NCBI GenBank assembly: GCA_016776605.1
Contig: JADHTB010000006.1
Coordinates: 1-64,000, forward strand
Direction: 5' to 3'
Length of the DNA stretch: 64,000 nt
Origin: Alphaproteobacteria bacterium
Lineage (GTDB): Bacteria > Pseudomonadota > Alphaproteobacteria > GCA-2731375
The notes under the pieces: model-generated
Database searches by the model: none
The model's input: only the letters and a program-made list of their open reading frames with translations
Told to the model about the DNA's origin: nothing
Made by a program: the position numbers and the translations under genes
Shown here: piece by piece, positions 34,083-42,739 of the stretch
Layout: each line of letters opens with the position of its first letter
Position numbering within the stretch: position 1 is the stretch's first letter

Positions 34083-34844
34083 ATGACGACACGCGAAGCG
34101 TTACGGCAATCCGGGGCGGCAATACGCGAAAAGCTTGGGTTTCCAGCCAATGATCCCGAAACGGAACTGGCGCCGGGATTTAACCATTTGGCGGAAGAAT
34201 TTGTCTGGGGGTCTATCTGGGCCCGGCCCGGCCTGGCGCTGGAGGACCGCATGCTGGCGGTGTTGTCGGCCCTGACTTCGAAGCAGCGCCTGCCGCAGCT
34301 GCGGCGTTATATTGGCGCCGCCCTGCATATCGGCGTGCCGCCGCGCACGCTCCAGGAGGTCTTCATCCATTGCGGCCTGTATTCCGGATTTCCCACAATT
34401 CTAAACGCGCTGGCGTTGGCCAATGAGGTGTTCGCGGAACAGGGTATCGTGGTGCCGGATACGGAGATGCCGGATCTGGACGCCGAGGCGCTGATGGTGC
34501 TGGGGCGGCAAACAATGCTGAAGCTGCATGGCGACAGGGCCGAACGGGGCTATGCCGCGCCGGACAATAAGACGACGGCGGCGATGTACCCGACGGCAAT
34601 CGCCTATGGCTACGGCGAACTTTGGAACCGCCCGGGCCTGGATCACCGTCAGCGCATGATCTGCGCCGTGGCCGCCTTCACGGCGATTGATCATCTGCCG
34701 CAACTGGCCAAATTCGCCCAATCCGCGCTCAACACCGGTCTGACCCGCGAGCAGATTGTTGAAATCATCATGCAGACGGGCCCCTATTCCGGGTTCCCAA
34801 GGGCGCTGAACGCGCTCTCGGCCTTCGACGACGCGCTCGGATGA
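34083..34844 (+). CDS. Carboxymuconolactone decarboxylase-like protein, two-domain
   Basis: 253 residues with two CMD/AhpD-like repeats, each ending in a matching segment: EVFIHCGLYSGFPTILNAL (about residue 95) and EIIMQTGPYSGFPRALNAL (about 225). The CxxC of AhpD-type peroxidases is absent, favouring a decarboxylase/isomerase-like or structural role over disulfide chemistry. A TGGAG sequence precedes the ATG. It is followed by VOC, FAD and MFS genes on the same strand, suggesting a catabolic cluster with unknown substrate. Confidence 0.85.
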   Translation: MTTREALRQSGAAIREKLGFPANDPETELAPGFNHLAEEFVWGSIWARPGLALEDRMLAVLSALTSKQRLPQLRRYIGAALHIGVPPRTLQEVFIHCGLYSGFPTILNALALANEVFAEQGIVVPDTEMPDLDAEALMVLGRQTMLKLHGDRAERGYAAPDNKTTAAMYPTAIAYGYGELWNRPGLDHRQRMICAVAAFTAIDHLPQLAKFAQSALNTGLTREQIVEIIMQTGPYSGFPRALNALSAFDDALG

Positions 34845-35042
34845 AGCCGGGAAATGATATAAGATCACAAAACGCGACGAACTCTTGCCATGGTATAATA
34901 CCAAGGTGTCTTAGTAGGTTCCTATCCGCGCCGGTTGGTATTACGCTTCGTCCTCCGGGCAACGATGACTTACGGCCTGCCGCGAACCTGTCGGCGTATC
35001 AAAGCGCGGAAGTCACAGGCCACGCAATCAGGGAGTTTCGCA

Positions 35043-35921
35043 ATGGGAAAGCAATTCGACCGCGCCGCCGAGGACCTCGCCAATGTTGTCGGCCTCGAAC
35101 ACCTGAACGTGAGGGTGCCTGACCAGCGGCTGGCAACCCTGTTCTACATCACCGGGCTGGGCTTCACCCGCGATCCGTATCTCATGACGGGGGTGGGGAA
35201 TATGTGGGTCAATATCGGGCGCAGCCAGTTGCACCTGCCGGTCGGCAAGCCGCAGGTGCTGCGCGGGCGGGTCGGGCTGGTCGTGCCGGACCTGGAATAC
35301 CTCGCAAAAAGTCTGAAAATGGTGCGCGCCGACCTCAAGAAGACCAAGTTCGCCTTCAGATCGGGGAAAGGCTATATCGACGTCACCTGCCCGTGGGGCA
35401 ATAAAATCCGTTGTCACCAACCCAATGCGAAATTTGGCACGACCGTGCTGGGCATGGCCTATGTGCTGTTCAACGTGCCACCGGGCGCGGCCAAGGGGAT
35501 CGCCCGTTTCTACCGGGAAATCCTGGACACAACGGCCATTCTCAAGACCTTCGAAAAGGCCCCGGCGGCGCATGTCGCGGCCGGCCATCACCAGCAGCTG
35601 ATTTTTCAGGAGTCGCAGGGCCGGCTGGCGAAATATGACGGGCACCATTTGCAGCTTTACGTCAATAATTTTTCGCAACCGCATGCGAAACTGCGCGATC
35701 ACGGTCTGATTTCCGAGGAAAGCAATCAATACCAATACCGTTTCCGCGATATCGTCGACCCGGACAGCGGCCAGGTGCTTTACATCCTCGAACACGAAAT
35801 CCGTTCGATGACCCATCCGCTCTACGCGCGGCAACTGGTCAACCGCAACCCGACGCAGACCAACAACGCCTTCGCGCCGGGTTACGACGATCGCCCCTGG
35901 GCGGCGGCGCATATGGGGTGA
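35043..35921 (+). CDS. VOC (glyoxalase/extradiol dioxygenase-like) protein
   Basis: 292 residues from the ATG at 35043 (AGGGAG upstream). Two vicinal-oxygen-chelate modules: LEHLNVRVPDQRLATLFY at the start, then HHLQLYVNNFS and QVLYILEHEIRS. His in LEHLNV, His in HHLQLY and Glu in ILEHE could form the usual 2-His-1-Glu metal site. Members include glyoxalases and ring-cleaving dioxygenases; the activity here is unknown. The spacer before it has a palindrome TGGTATAATACCA (34891-34903) that may include a promoter. Confidence 0.78.
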   Translation: MGKQFDRAAEDLANVVGLEHLNVRVPDQRLATLFYITGLGFTRDPYLMTGVGNMWVNIGRSQLHLPVGKPQVLRGRVGLVVPDLEYLAKSLKMVRADLKKTKFAFRSGKGYIDVTCPWGNKIRCHQPNAKFGTTVLGMAYVLFNVPPGAAKGIARFYREILDTTAILKTFEKAPAAHVAAGHHQQLIFQESQGRLAKYDGHHLQLYVNNFSQPHAKLRDHGLISEESNQYQYRFRDIVDPDSGQVLYILEHEIRSMTHPLYARQLVNRNPTQTNNAFAPGYDDRPWAAAHMG

Positions 35922-35940
35922 CCTGGACCGGCGCGGCTTG

Positions 35941-36042
35941 AAGCGCATTCGAAGAAAATGCGCTCAGATTCTTAAAAAGAGAGCAATTGAACCAATCACT
36001 TAAGTCGTGAAAGCGACTTCAATTAATTGAAAATTTCTCTAG
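35941..36042 (-). repeat. Palindromic intergenic element, copy 6
   Basis: Reverse orientation: AAGCGCATTCGAAGAAAATG/CGCTC hairpin, then AGAGCAATTGAACCAATCAC, AAGTCGTGAAAGCGACTT inner hairpin and AATTGAAAATTTCTCTAG. Ends in CTAG at 36039-36042. It lies upstream of the FAD-dependent oxidoreductase gene. Confidence 0.86.
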
Positions 36043-36134
36043 ACCATTTTCGATATTCATTGAATCGCCGAGCCGCCCGCTCCCGGTTCTTTCCGGGCGT
36101 GAAACATAACCGGACCGATTTGGAGCGACAGACC

Positions 36135-37616
36135 TTGATACCGGAAAAGTGGGATATGGCAGCGGACGTGGTTGTCGTCGGCTTTGGCGCCGCCGGCGTT
36201 GCCACGGCGGTCACGGCGTTTGAGCTGGGTGCGGATGTATTGATCCTGGAGAAGGCGCCCGAGGGCCGGGAAGGCGGCAACACCCGCGTCGCCGGTCAGG
36301 GCTATCTCAATACCTCGTCGCCTGAGAAAGCAGCCGCTTACCTGAAGGCGCTTTGCGGCCCCTACACGGTCCCCGACGAGATGATCCGTGTCTGGTCCGA
36401 GGAGATGTGTTTGAACAACGATTGGCTGGCCGGTCTGGGCGGCGAGCCCGAGGAGCACCAGCACCAACCGGTTGGCATAGAGTTTCCCGATCTGCCTGGG
36501 GCCGACTGTGTGCACAAGTTTCACGACGGGCCGACCTACGGCTATTCCTATACCTGGAAACGCTTCGAGAGCCTGGTCAAGCAGCGCCCGATCCGGGTTT
36601 GCTATGAAACACCGGGCCGCGAATTGATCCAGGATGGCGCGAGTGGCGAGATTTTGGGCCTGCGTGCCGCGCAAGGGGACAAATCGATTTCCGTGCAGGC
36701 CCGCAAATCGGTGGTGCTGACCTGCGGCGGCTTCGAGAACAACCAGGAAATGATCCGCAACTATCTTTCCGGCGTGCCCTATTGCTACACCTCCGGCAGC
36801 CCCTATAACGAGGGGGACGGCATCTCGATGGCCCTGACGGTTGGCGCCAACCTCTGGCATATGAACAATTTCGCCGGACCGTCGATGGCCCTCAAGGTGC
36901 CGGAATTTCCCACGACATTTTCCATGCAGGCGTTGCATTTCAGCAAGACCGCGCCGGGCGGCATGCTGGTCGTCGGCCCGGATGGCAGGCGCTTCGCGGA
37001 CGAGAAATTCAAGACCCGGCACGGCAAGCTGCCGGCGAACGGGACATGGCAGGCCCTGCCAACGCCGTGCCCCATGTATATGGTGTTCGACCAGACCATG
37101 ATGGCATCGGGGCCGCTCTATGACATGACCCCCAGCCATGGTTGGACGCAAATCGTCGAGCGCTACGATTGGAGCGAAGACAACAGCGCCGAACTGAAAA
37201 AAGGCTGGATTAAAACAGCCGATACGCTCGCCGGGCTTGCCGTTGCCATTGGCCTGGATGCCGATCGGCTGAGCGAAACCGTTGGCCGCTGGAATGTTCA
37301 GGCCGAGGCCGGGGTGGACGCGGATTTCCACCGGCGCCTGATGCTCGCGCCGTTTGACCGCGGGCCGTACTATGCGGTTGAGCTGTCGCCCTCCATGCTC
37401 AACACCCAGGGCGGTCCACAGCGCAACGAAAAGGCGCAGATCGTGCGGCCCGACGGTACGCCGATCCCGCGGCTCTATAGCGCGGGGGAGCTTGGTTCGA
37501 TTTACAGCTACCTGTATCAGGGCACGGGGAACATCGGCGAATGCCTGGCCTTCGGCCGCATCGCCGCCCGCAACGCCGTCGCGCAGACCCCCTGGCCGAT
37601 AACCGGCGATGCGTGA
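36135..37616 (+). CDS. FAD-dependent oxidoreductase (fumarate reductase / ketosteroid dehydrogenase-like)
   Basis: About 493 residues from a TTG at 36135 (GGAG nine bases upstream); an ATG at 36156 is the alternative, and a frame extending to 36027 runs into the palindromic element. The FAD-binding motif is VVVVGFGAAGVATAVTAFEL, with ILEKAPEGREGGNTRVAGQG next and the C-terminal GELGSIYSYLYQGTGNIGEC, as in flavocytochrome-type fumarate reductases and 3-ketosteroid dehydrogenases. It probably reduces or dehydrogenates a small organic acid or cyclic ketone. The MFS transporter gene overlaps its end by 8 bases, so uptake and metabolism of one compound are likely coupled. Confidence 0.87.
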   Translation: MIPEKWDMAADVVVVGFGAAGVATAVTAFELGADVLILEKAPEGREGGNTRVAGQGYLNTSSPEKAAAYLKALCGPYTVPDEMIRVWSEEMCLNNDWLAGLGGEPEEHQHQPVGIEFPDLPGADCVHKFHDGPTYGYSYTWKRFESLVKQRPIRVCYETPGRELIQDGASGEILGLRAAQGDKSISVQARKSVVLTCGGFENNQEMIRNYLSGVPYCYTSGSPYNEGDGISMALTVGANLWHMNNFAGPSMALKVPEFPTTFSMQALHFSKTAPGGMLVVGPDGRRFADEKFKTRHGKLPANGTWQALPTPCPMYMVFDQTMMASGPLYDMTPSHGWTQIVERYDWSEDNSAELKKGWIKTADTLAGLAVAIGLDADRLSETVGRWNVQAEAGVDADFHRRLMLAPFDRGPYYAVELSPSMLNTQGGPQRNEKAQIVRPDGTPIPRLYSAGELGSIYSYLYQGTGNIGECLAFGRIAARNAVAQTPWPITGDA

Positions 37617-38817
37617 CCTGCTGCAAACGAAAATCCGCATCGCCTTGCCGGCAATGCTGGCGATCCAGTCCTTTGGCACCATGTGCAGCTTCGCCGGCGC
37701 CGTGGTGGCGGTGCAGGCCTCCGCCGCGCTTGGCGTGAAATCGTCCAGCATCGGCATCTACATGGCCGTCCTGTATATTACCGGCATGTTGGCAGGCCTG
37801 GGGGCGGGAAGCTTTCTAGCCCGGTATGGCGTTATCCGGACCTGCCAGGCCGCCCTGCTGGCTGCCGGTCTTGGCCTCGGGCTGGCCGGCGCTGTCCCTT
37901 TATGGTGGGTGGCGATTGCCGCCGCCGTGCTGATCGGCATCGGCATGGGGCCGCTGAACCCGGCCAGTTCGCGGATCCTGGCCAGGCATGCGCCAGCGCA
38001 GTGGCTGCCTTTCGTCTTTTCGGTCAAGCAGACCGGAACACCCATGGGCGGCATGCTGGCCGGGCTGCTGCTGCCGCCGTTAATGGCGCTGTACGACTGG
38101 CGCATCGCCGTCGTCGTGCTCGCCGCCATCCCGCTGCTGATCCTTTTCGGGGTGCAGTTTATCCGTAACGATCTGGACGATGACCGGAATCCCGCAGCCC
38201 GCATCAGCCTGGCCGGCGCCGCGGACTCCCTGCGGGTGATCGTGACCAGCAGGCCGCTGGCCACCCTGGCTGCGGCCGGCTATTTCTATACCTTCGCGCA
38301 GATGTCCATTCTGTCCTTCATGGTGATCTATCTGGCGGAAGCGAACGGCCTTTCGACCGAGTTCGCCGGTGGTATCTTTGCCATCATCCATGGCTCCGCC
38401 ATCCCGGCGCGGATCTTTTGGGGCGCCATCGCGGGCCGTTTCATCAGCTGCTGGGTTCTGCTGGGCCTGATCGGCGTTATGATGTCGGCCAGCATCATCG
38501 CGATGAGTTTTTTCACCCCGGCCTGGCCATTCTGGCTGACCGCTCTGGTCGCCGTCATGCTGGGGGCCAGCACCAATGGCGTGCTTGGCCTGCTGCTGTC
38601 CGAGTTCGCCCGGCTGGCACCTGCCGGCAAGGTGGGCGAGGCGGCGGGCGGCGGCCAGTTCTTTCTGTTCTTCGGGATTGTCAGCGGCCCGCCGATCTTT
38701 GGCGCCATGGTGGAATTCGGCGGCGGCTACGCCAACGCCTTCTATCTGATCGCCGCTGCGTCGCTGGCGGCCGGTGTCTATTTGTTGCTCACGCTCCGGT
38801 ACGGCCGCTCAGCCTAA
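37609..38817 (+). CDS. MFS transporter
   Basis: 402 residues with about 12 hydrophobic helices; the start overlaps the FAD gene. The first-half loop has LGAGSFLARYGVIRTCQAAL and the sixth-helix region shows VKQTGTPMGGMLAGLLLPP, reminiscent of YbfB/OFA-like permeases. It probably imports or exports the substrate or product of the flavoenzyme. It is convergent with merA, with only two bases between the stops. Confidence 0.88.
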   Translation: MRDLLQTKIRIALPAMLAIQSFGTMCSFAGAVVAVQASAALGVKSSSIGIYMAVLYITGMLAGLGAGSFLARYGVIRTCQAALLAAGLGLGLAGAVPLWWVAIAAAVLIGIGMGPLNPASSRILARHAPAQWLPFVFSVKQTGTPMGGMLAGLLLPPLMALYDWRIAVVVLAAIPLLILFGVQFIRNDLDDDRNPAARISLAGAADSLRVIVTSRPLATLAAAGYFYTFAQMSILSFMVIYLAEANGLSTEFAGGIFAIIHGSAIPARIFWGAIAGRFISCWVLLGLIGVMMSASIIAMSFFTPAWPFWLTALVAVMLGASTNGVLGLLLSEFARLAPAGKVGEAAGGGQFFLFFGIVSGPPIFGAMVEFGGGYANAFYLIAAASLAAGVYLLLTLRYGRSA

Positions 38818-38819
38818 GC

Positions 38820-40241
38820 TCACCCGGCGCAACAGGACAGCTTGGCGATATCTTTCTCGAACGCCTGAGCCGCCAGTTTCAACCCTTCGACGGTGGTCAA
38901 ATAGGGAAATATCATCTCGCCCAGTTCCACATAGGTTAGCCCCTGACGGATGGCCAGGGCGGCGGTCTGGATGCTGTCGGCGCCTTCGGGCGCCAGGATA
39001 TGGGCCCCGAGCAGGCGTTTCGTGCCGCGATCGGCCACCAGTTTGAACAGGCCACGGGTATCGCGGGCGGCCAGGGCGCGGGGCAGGTATTCCAGCGGCA
39101 GCAGGGATGTGACCACGTCATAGCCCTGGGCGCGGGCCGCCGCTTCCGTCAGCCCCACGGTGGCCACCTGCGGATCCGTGAAGACCACCGCCGGCATGGC
39201 GTTATTGTCGTATTTCAGACTGTCGCCGTTCAGGGCGTTTTGCGCGGCGATCCTGGCGCCATGGGCGGCCATATAGACGAATTGATCGCGGCCCGTGACA
39301 TCGCCCGCCGCATAGACGCCTGGACGCGAGGTGCGCATCTGTCCGTCGACGGCGATGCCGCCGTTGTTCAGGGTGCCGATACCGGCCTCGTCCAGGCCAA
39401 GACCGTCCGTATTGGGCCGCCGGCCGGCGCTGAGTAATAGACGCTCGGCGCATAATGTATGCGCTTCGCCCCCGAGCCTGAGGTTCAGGGCAATGCCCGC
39501 CTCGGTGCGCGCGATGCTTTCGTAATCAAGGCCGTCCAAAACACCCAGGCCTTCATCGCGCAGATAGCCGCGCAGCGCGTCGCTGATCTCCGGCTCCCCC
39601 TCCGCCAGCAGGCGGCGGCGGCTGAGAATGGTGACTTCGACACCGGCGCGGGACAGCATCTGGGCCAGTTCGCAACCGATGTAGCCAGCCCCGATGATCA
39701 GCATGGAACGTGGCAGTTGCGCCATCTCCAAGGCGCTGGTGCTGGTCAGATATGGGACCTCGGCCAAGCCCGGTATGGCCGGAATATTTGGCTGCGAGCC
39801 GGTGGCGATGATGATCCTGTCCGCCGCCATCGCCGCGCCGTCGAGCTGCAAGCCATGCGTGCTGAAGGACGCCCGACCTTCGAGATAGTCGACGCTGGGA
39901 TATGCGGACAGCAGGTCGCGATATTTGCTTTGCCGCAGGGCGCCGACCAGAGCATCCTTTTGCGCCACCGCCGCGCCCCAGTCCGTCACATGCCCGGCCG
40001 CCTGGATGCCGGCAAACCGTCCCGCCGCGTTGGCATGATGCAGGGTTTCCACGGCCCGGAGCATGGTTTTCGAGGGTACGCAGCCCACGTTGACGCAGGT
40101 GCCGCCAATGGTGCCATGGCCGATCAGGGCCACATGGGCGCTTTGTTCGGCGGCGGTGATGGCGGCGGAAAATCCGGCCGATCCGGCGCCGATCACGGCA
40201 AGGTCATAGGGCCCGCCATTGGCAACGCCGGCCAGACTCAT
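38820..40241 (-). CDS. merA: Mercuric reductase
   Basis: 473 residues from the ATG at 40241, which overlaps the merF stop. FAD motif AVIGAGSAGFSAA, redox-active GGTCVNVGCVPSK, second NADPH motif SMLIIGAGYIGCELAQ and a dimerisation domain with DPQVATVGLTE. The C-terminus carries the vicinal cysteines LSCCAG that pass Hg(II) to the active site, diagnostic of MerA. It reduces Hg(II) to volatile Hg(0) with NADPH. The N-terminal metal-binding domain found in many MerA proteins is missing. Confidence 0.93.
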   Translation of the reverse strand: MSLAGVANGGPYDLAVIGAGSAGFSAAITAAEQSAHVALIGHGTIGGTCVNVGCVPSKTMLRAVETLHHANAAGRFAGIQAAGHVTDWGAAVAQKDALVGALRQSKYRDLLSAYPSVDYLEGRASFSTHGLQLDGAAMAADRIIIATGSQPNIPAIPGLAEVPYLTSTSALEMAQLPRSMLIIGAGYIGCELAQMLSRAGVEVTILSRRRLLAEGEPEISDALRGYLRDEGLGVLDGLDYESIARTEAGIALNLRLGGEAHTLCAERLLLSAGRRPNTDGLGLDEAGIGTLNNGGIAVDGQMRTSRPGVYAAGDVTGRDQFVYMAAHGARIAAQNALNGDSLKYDNNAMPAVVFTDPQVATVGLTEAAARAQGYDVVTSLLPLEYLPRALAARDTRGLFKLVADRGTKRLLGAHILAPEGADSIQTAALAIRQGLTYVELGEMIFPYLTTVEGLKLAAQAFEKDIAKLSCCAG

Positions 40242-40483
40242 GATGGACTCTGCATCGTGGCGGCTTTCCTCTTGCTCCGGCGCATCAGGGCAAAGACGGC
40301 CAGGCAGAGGAAAAAGACCAGGCCGGGCAATAGGATAAAGTCCAGCCAGGCGCCCATCAGCGATGAAATGCCCACTGCGGCGAATAGCAACACCAGCGCC
40401 GGGGTGAAGCAGCACAGGGCCATCACCCCGGCGCCCGCCACGCCAAATCCAAATAATTTATTCTGCTTCAGCCTGTTCCACAT
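40238..40483 (-). CDS. merF: Mercury transport protein MerF-like
   Basis: 81 residues with two transmembrane helices. The first helix contains the cysteine pair ALCCFTPALVLL, and the second is ILLPGLVFFLCLAVFALMRR, as in MerF. It carries Hg(II) across the inner membrane to MerA. The stop overlaps the merA start. Only MerF is present: no merT or merP gene is seen. A fragment of the palindromic repeat sits in its 5' leader. Confidence 0.88.
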   Translation of the reverse strand: MWNRLKQNKLFGFGVAGAGVMALCCFTPALVLLFAAVGISSLMGAWLDFILLPGLVFFLCLAVFALMRRSKRKAATMQSPS

Positions 40484-40492
40484 GCTTGCCGT

Positions 40493-40516
40493 TCCAATGA
40501 ATTGAAAATTGCTCTA
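40493..40516 (-). repeat. Palindromic intergenic element, end fragment
   Basis: CCAATGAATTGAAAATTGCT followed by CTAA matches the right end of the reverse-oriented copies (31334-31353 and 36020-36040). It lies between the mer promoter and merF. The rest of the element is gone. Confidence 0.6.
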
Positions 40517-40526
40517 AATCGGTGCT

Positions 40527-40557
40527 AACCTACAGCCTGTAGTAACTACGGGTACAA
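40527..40557 (-). promoter_or_regulatory. mer promoter with MerR operator
   Basis: On the minus strand TTGTAC (-35, 40552-40557) and TAGGTT (-10, 40527-40532) are separated by 19 bp, the long spacer characteristic of MerR-activated promoters. The dyad CCTGTAG-TAA-CTACGGG (40536-40552) fills the spacer. MerR bound here would twist the DNA to allow transcription of merF-merA when Hg(II) binds. Confidence 0.8.
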
Positions 40558-40565
40558 GGTGGAAT

Positions 40566-41027
40566 ATGGCTGTTCACAGAGATGTTATGGATAGTGATGT
40601 TACGGATGGTGAAGTTACAGGCGGCGAAGTTACGGCGCTGTCCATTGGCGGTCTGTCGCGGCGGACCGGCGTGCATCTCGAAACGGTGCGCTATTACGAA
40701 AACATCGGCATCATGCCAGCCCCGCCGCGCAGTGCCGCCGGTCATCGCCGCTATGACCGGGAGCATCTGAAACGCCTGACCTTCGTGAAACGCAGCCGCG
40801 AACTGGGCTTCACCCTGAAAGAGGTGCGCGCCCTGTTGGCCCTGGTGGATGGCGGCGATTATACCTGTGGCGAGGTGCAAGACCTGACCCTGAAGCATCT
40901 GCGCGACGTACGGGACAAAATCGCCGATCTGCAACGTTTGGAGGTCACCCTGGCGGAAATTTCAGATAAATGCGCGAGAGGCACCATCCCCGACTGTCCG
41001 GTGATCGAAACCCTGTTTCGGGATTAA
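40566..41027 (+). CDS. merR: Mercury-responsive transcriptional regulator MerR
   Basis: 153 residues. An N-terminal helix-turn-helix (SIGGLSRRTGVHLETVRYYE, HRRYDREHLKRLTFV) is followed by the dimerisation helix. The three Hg-binding cysteines are in YTCGEVQD, DKCARG and PDCPVIETL, spaced as in MerR, which separates it from copper or zinc regulators. An acidic N-terminal extension with DVTDGEVTGGEV repeats precedes the DNA-binding domain and is unusual. Divergent from merF-merA across a shared operator. Confidence 0.93.
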   Translation: MAVHRDVMDSDVTDGEVTGGEVTALSIGGLSRRTGVHLETVRYYENIGIMPAPPRSAAGHRRYDREHLKRLTFVKRSRELGFTLKEVRALLALVDGGDYTCGEVQDLTLKHLRDVRDKIADLQRLEVTLAEISDKCARGTIPDCPVIETLFRD

Positions 41028-42043
41028 ATCCCCGCCCGCACCAGGGGAAACACTTCCTCGGCCAGCATCTGCATCTCGTCGAGGACCATTTGCTGGGGCA
41101 TGCCGGGGAACTGTACGCCCATGACAAAGTGGTTGACGCCGAAGCGGCGCACCAGGTCGGAAATCTGTTCGGCGACCTCCTGTGGCGAGCCGAACAGGAA
41201 GCGGTCCTTGACCAGTTCCTCGAAATCGATGGCGAAGTTGTTGTCCCCCGCCGGCATTACCTTGTCCTGGCCCCACTCATGATAGGCTTTATATTTGGCC
41301 GCCAGATAGGGGCCTGCCAGACGCATGGCCTCCGCCCGCGAGGACGCTACCACCACCTCGCGCATCATGGGGAATTCAGCCGGGAAGGGTTTGTTGCAGG
41401 CGTCCAGTTCCCGTTTATAGACTTCCATCTGCCGCGCCGTCGTGTCGATGCGGTTGTGGGGATTGACGAACCAGGCGTCCGTTAATCTGGCGGCGCGGCG
41501 GATAGCGACGTCCGCGTTGGCGCCGGTCCAGATAGGGGGCATGGGCTTTTGCAACGGCTTGATGGTGCAGACCGCCTCGATCAATTCGAAGTGGGAGCCG
41601 GTCATGGATACCGCGTCCTCGGTCCAGAGGCGTTTGATGGCCTCCAGGTTTTCTTCCAGGCGCGGCCCGGACTCCTTGAACGTGGTGCCGAAGGCCTTGA
41701 ACTCCACTTCGCGGTAACCGATGCCGACGCCAAAGATTAAACGGCCCCCCGACATGACGTCGATATTGGCGAACTGTTCGGCGATATCCAGGGGCTTGTG
41801 CAGGGGCAACAGAACCACGCCGGCAATCAGGCGCAGGGATGGCGCCTCGACCATCATGCGGGCCAGAAACGGTACCTGCTGAAACTCGGACAGGGGATGG
41901 GTGGTATAGTGGGAGCCCTTCATGATGGAATCGAAACCCAGCTTTTCGGCCCAGCGCACCTGTTCCAGCATCTCCGCCCAATGCTGGGCCGGATCGCCGC
42001 CAACCGGAAACTGGCCCCGGTTCATCAGTCCGAATTGGATCAT
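41024..42043 (-). CDS. LLM-class flavin-dependent oxidoreductase
   Basis: 339 residues of the bacterial luciferase-like fold: MIQFGLMNRGQFPV, KLGFDSIMKGSHY and LIFGVGIGYREVEFKAFG are typical. Enzymes of this class use FMN or F420 to oxygenate small organic compounds. The substrate is unknown. Its stop overlaps the merR stop region by four bases (convergent). Divergent from the next gene, with a 12-bp tandem repeat in between. Confidence 0.88.
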   Translation of the reverse strand: MIQFGLMNRGQFPVGGDPAQHWAEMLEQVRWAEKLGFDSIMKGSHYTTHPLSEFQQVPFLARMMVEAPSLRLIAGVVLLPLHKPLDIAEQFANIDVMSGGRLIFGVGIGYREVEFKAFGTTFKESGPRLEENLEAIKRLWTEDAVSMTGSHFELIEAVCTIKPLQKPMPPIWTGANADVAIRRAARLTDAWFVNPHNRIDTTARQMEVYKRELDACNKPFPAEFPMMREVVVASSRAEAMRLAGPYLAAKYKAYHEWGQDKVMPAGDNNFAIDFEELVKDRFLFGSPQEVAEQISDLVRRFGVNHFVMGVQFPGMPQQMVLDEMQMLAEEVFPLVRAGI

Positions 42044-42095
42044 CTTGCGCGCCCCTTCATGTTATCATTGCCAGTCTACGGCAAACCATCGCCTG

Positions 42096-42143
42096 GGAAC
42101 ATCGCCAGGAACATCGCCAAGAACATCGCTGGGGACATTATTG
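42096..42143 (+). repeat. 12-bp tandem repeat, four copies
   Basis: GGAACATCGCCA x2, AGAACATCGCTG and GGGACATTATTG, ending exactly at the ribosome binding site of the next gene. It is in frame with that gene and would encode NIAR-like tetrapeptides if translation began at an upstream ATG near 42059. Confidence 0.7.
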
Positions 42144-42157
42144 AGGAGTCTAGAAAT

Positions 42158-42739
42158 ATGACGGCAACAGAACCGCGTGTACCCATGTTGGGGGTGGAAG
42201 AGGCCCGCGCCATCGGCAAGGAGCAGGGCATCCCATCCACCATGGCGGGGCTGAACGTGTTTCGCGTGTTCTCCCACCATCCCAGCTTGGCGGGGGTCAT
42301 CAGCGGCCAATTGTCCATGTTGCTGTTCAAGGGCAACAAGCTGGATTTACGCCTGCGGGAACTTATCATCATGCGGATCGGCTGGCGTACGGGCGCCGCG
42401 TATGAATGGACCCAGCATTGGCCCATCGCTTTGTATGCCGGTTTGTCCGAGGCAGAGACCCTGGCCGTCCGCGACCCAGGTAACGCCAGCTGTCTTGGCG
42501 CCGCCGAACGGGCCGTGCTGGCGGCGACCGACGACGTGCTGGATCATGGCGCGGTCAGCGAGGCGAGCTGGCAGGCCTGCGCCGAACATATAGCCAGCCA
42601 TGCGGAACGCCTGGAACTGGTGGCGGCGATCTGCAACTGGAACAGCTTTTCGATCCTGCTGAAAAGCCTGAAAATTCCCCTCGAAGACGATGTCGTGGCC
42701 TGGCCGCCGGACGGCCTGCCCTCGCCCGCGGCGGACTAA
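42158..42739 (+). CDS. Carboxymuconolactone decarboxylase-like protein, single domain
   Basis: 193 residues from the ATG at 42158 (GAGGAG nine bases upstream). CMD-like core: LDLRLRELIIMRIGWRTGAAYEWTQH (split over residues ~62-88), followed by AERAVLAATDDVLDHGAVSE. The His and Glu near EWTQHW match the CMD/AhpD active-site zone, but the peroxidatic CxxC is absent. It faces the flavin monooxygenase gene and probably belongs to the same small-molecule pathway. Confidence 0.83.
   Translation: MTATEPRVPMLGVEEARAIGKEQGIPSTMAGLNVFRVFSHHPSLAGVISGQLSMLLFKGNKLDLRLRELIIMRIGWRTGAAYEWTQHWPIALYAGLSEAETLAVRDPGNASCLGAAERAVLAATDDVLDHGAVSEASWQACAEHIASHAERLELVAAICNWNSFSILLKSLKIPLEDDVVAWPPDGLPSPAAD

Noticed and set aside
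34885..34945. TGGTATAATACCA palindrome and nearby TTGGTATTAC as a further mobile palindrome copy
   Set aside because: It does not match the CTAG element family and only one arm pair is convincing; it may just be a promoter.
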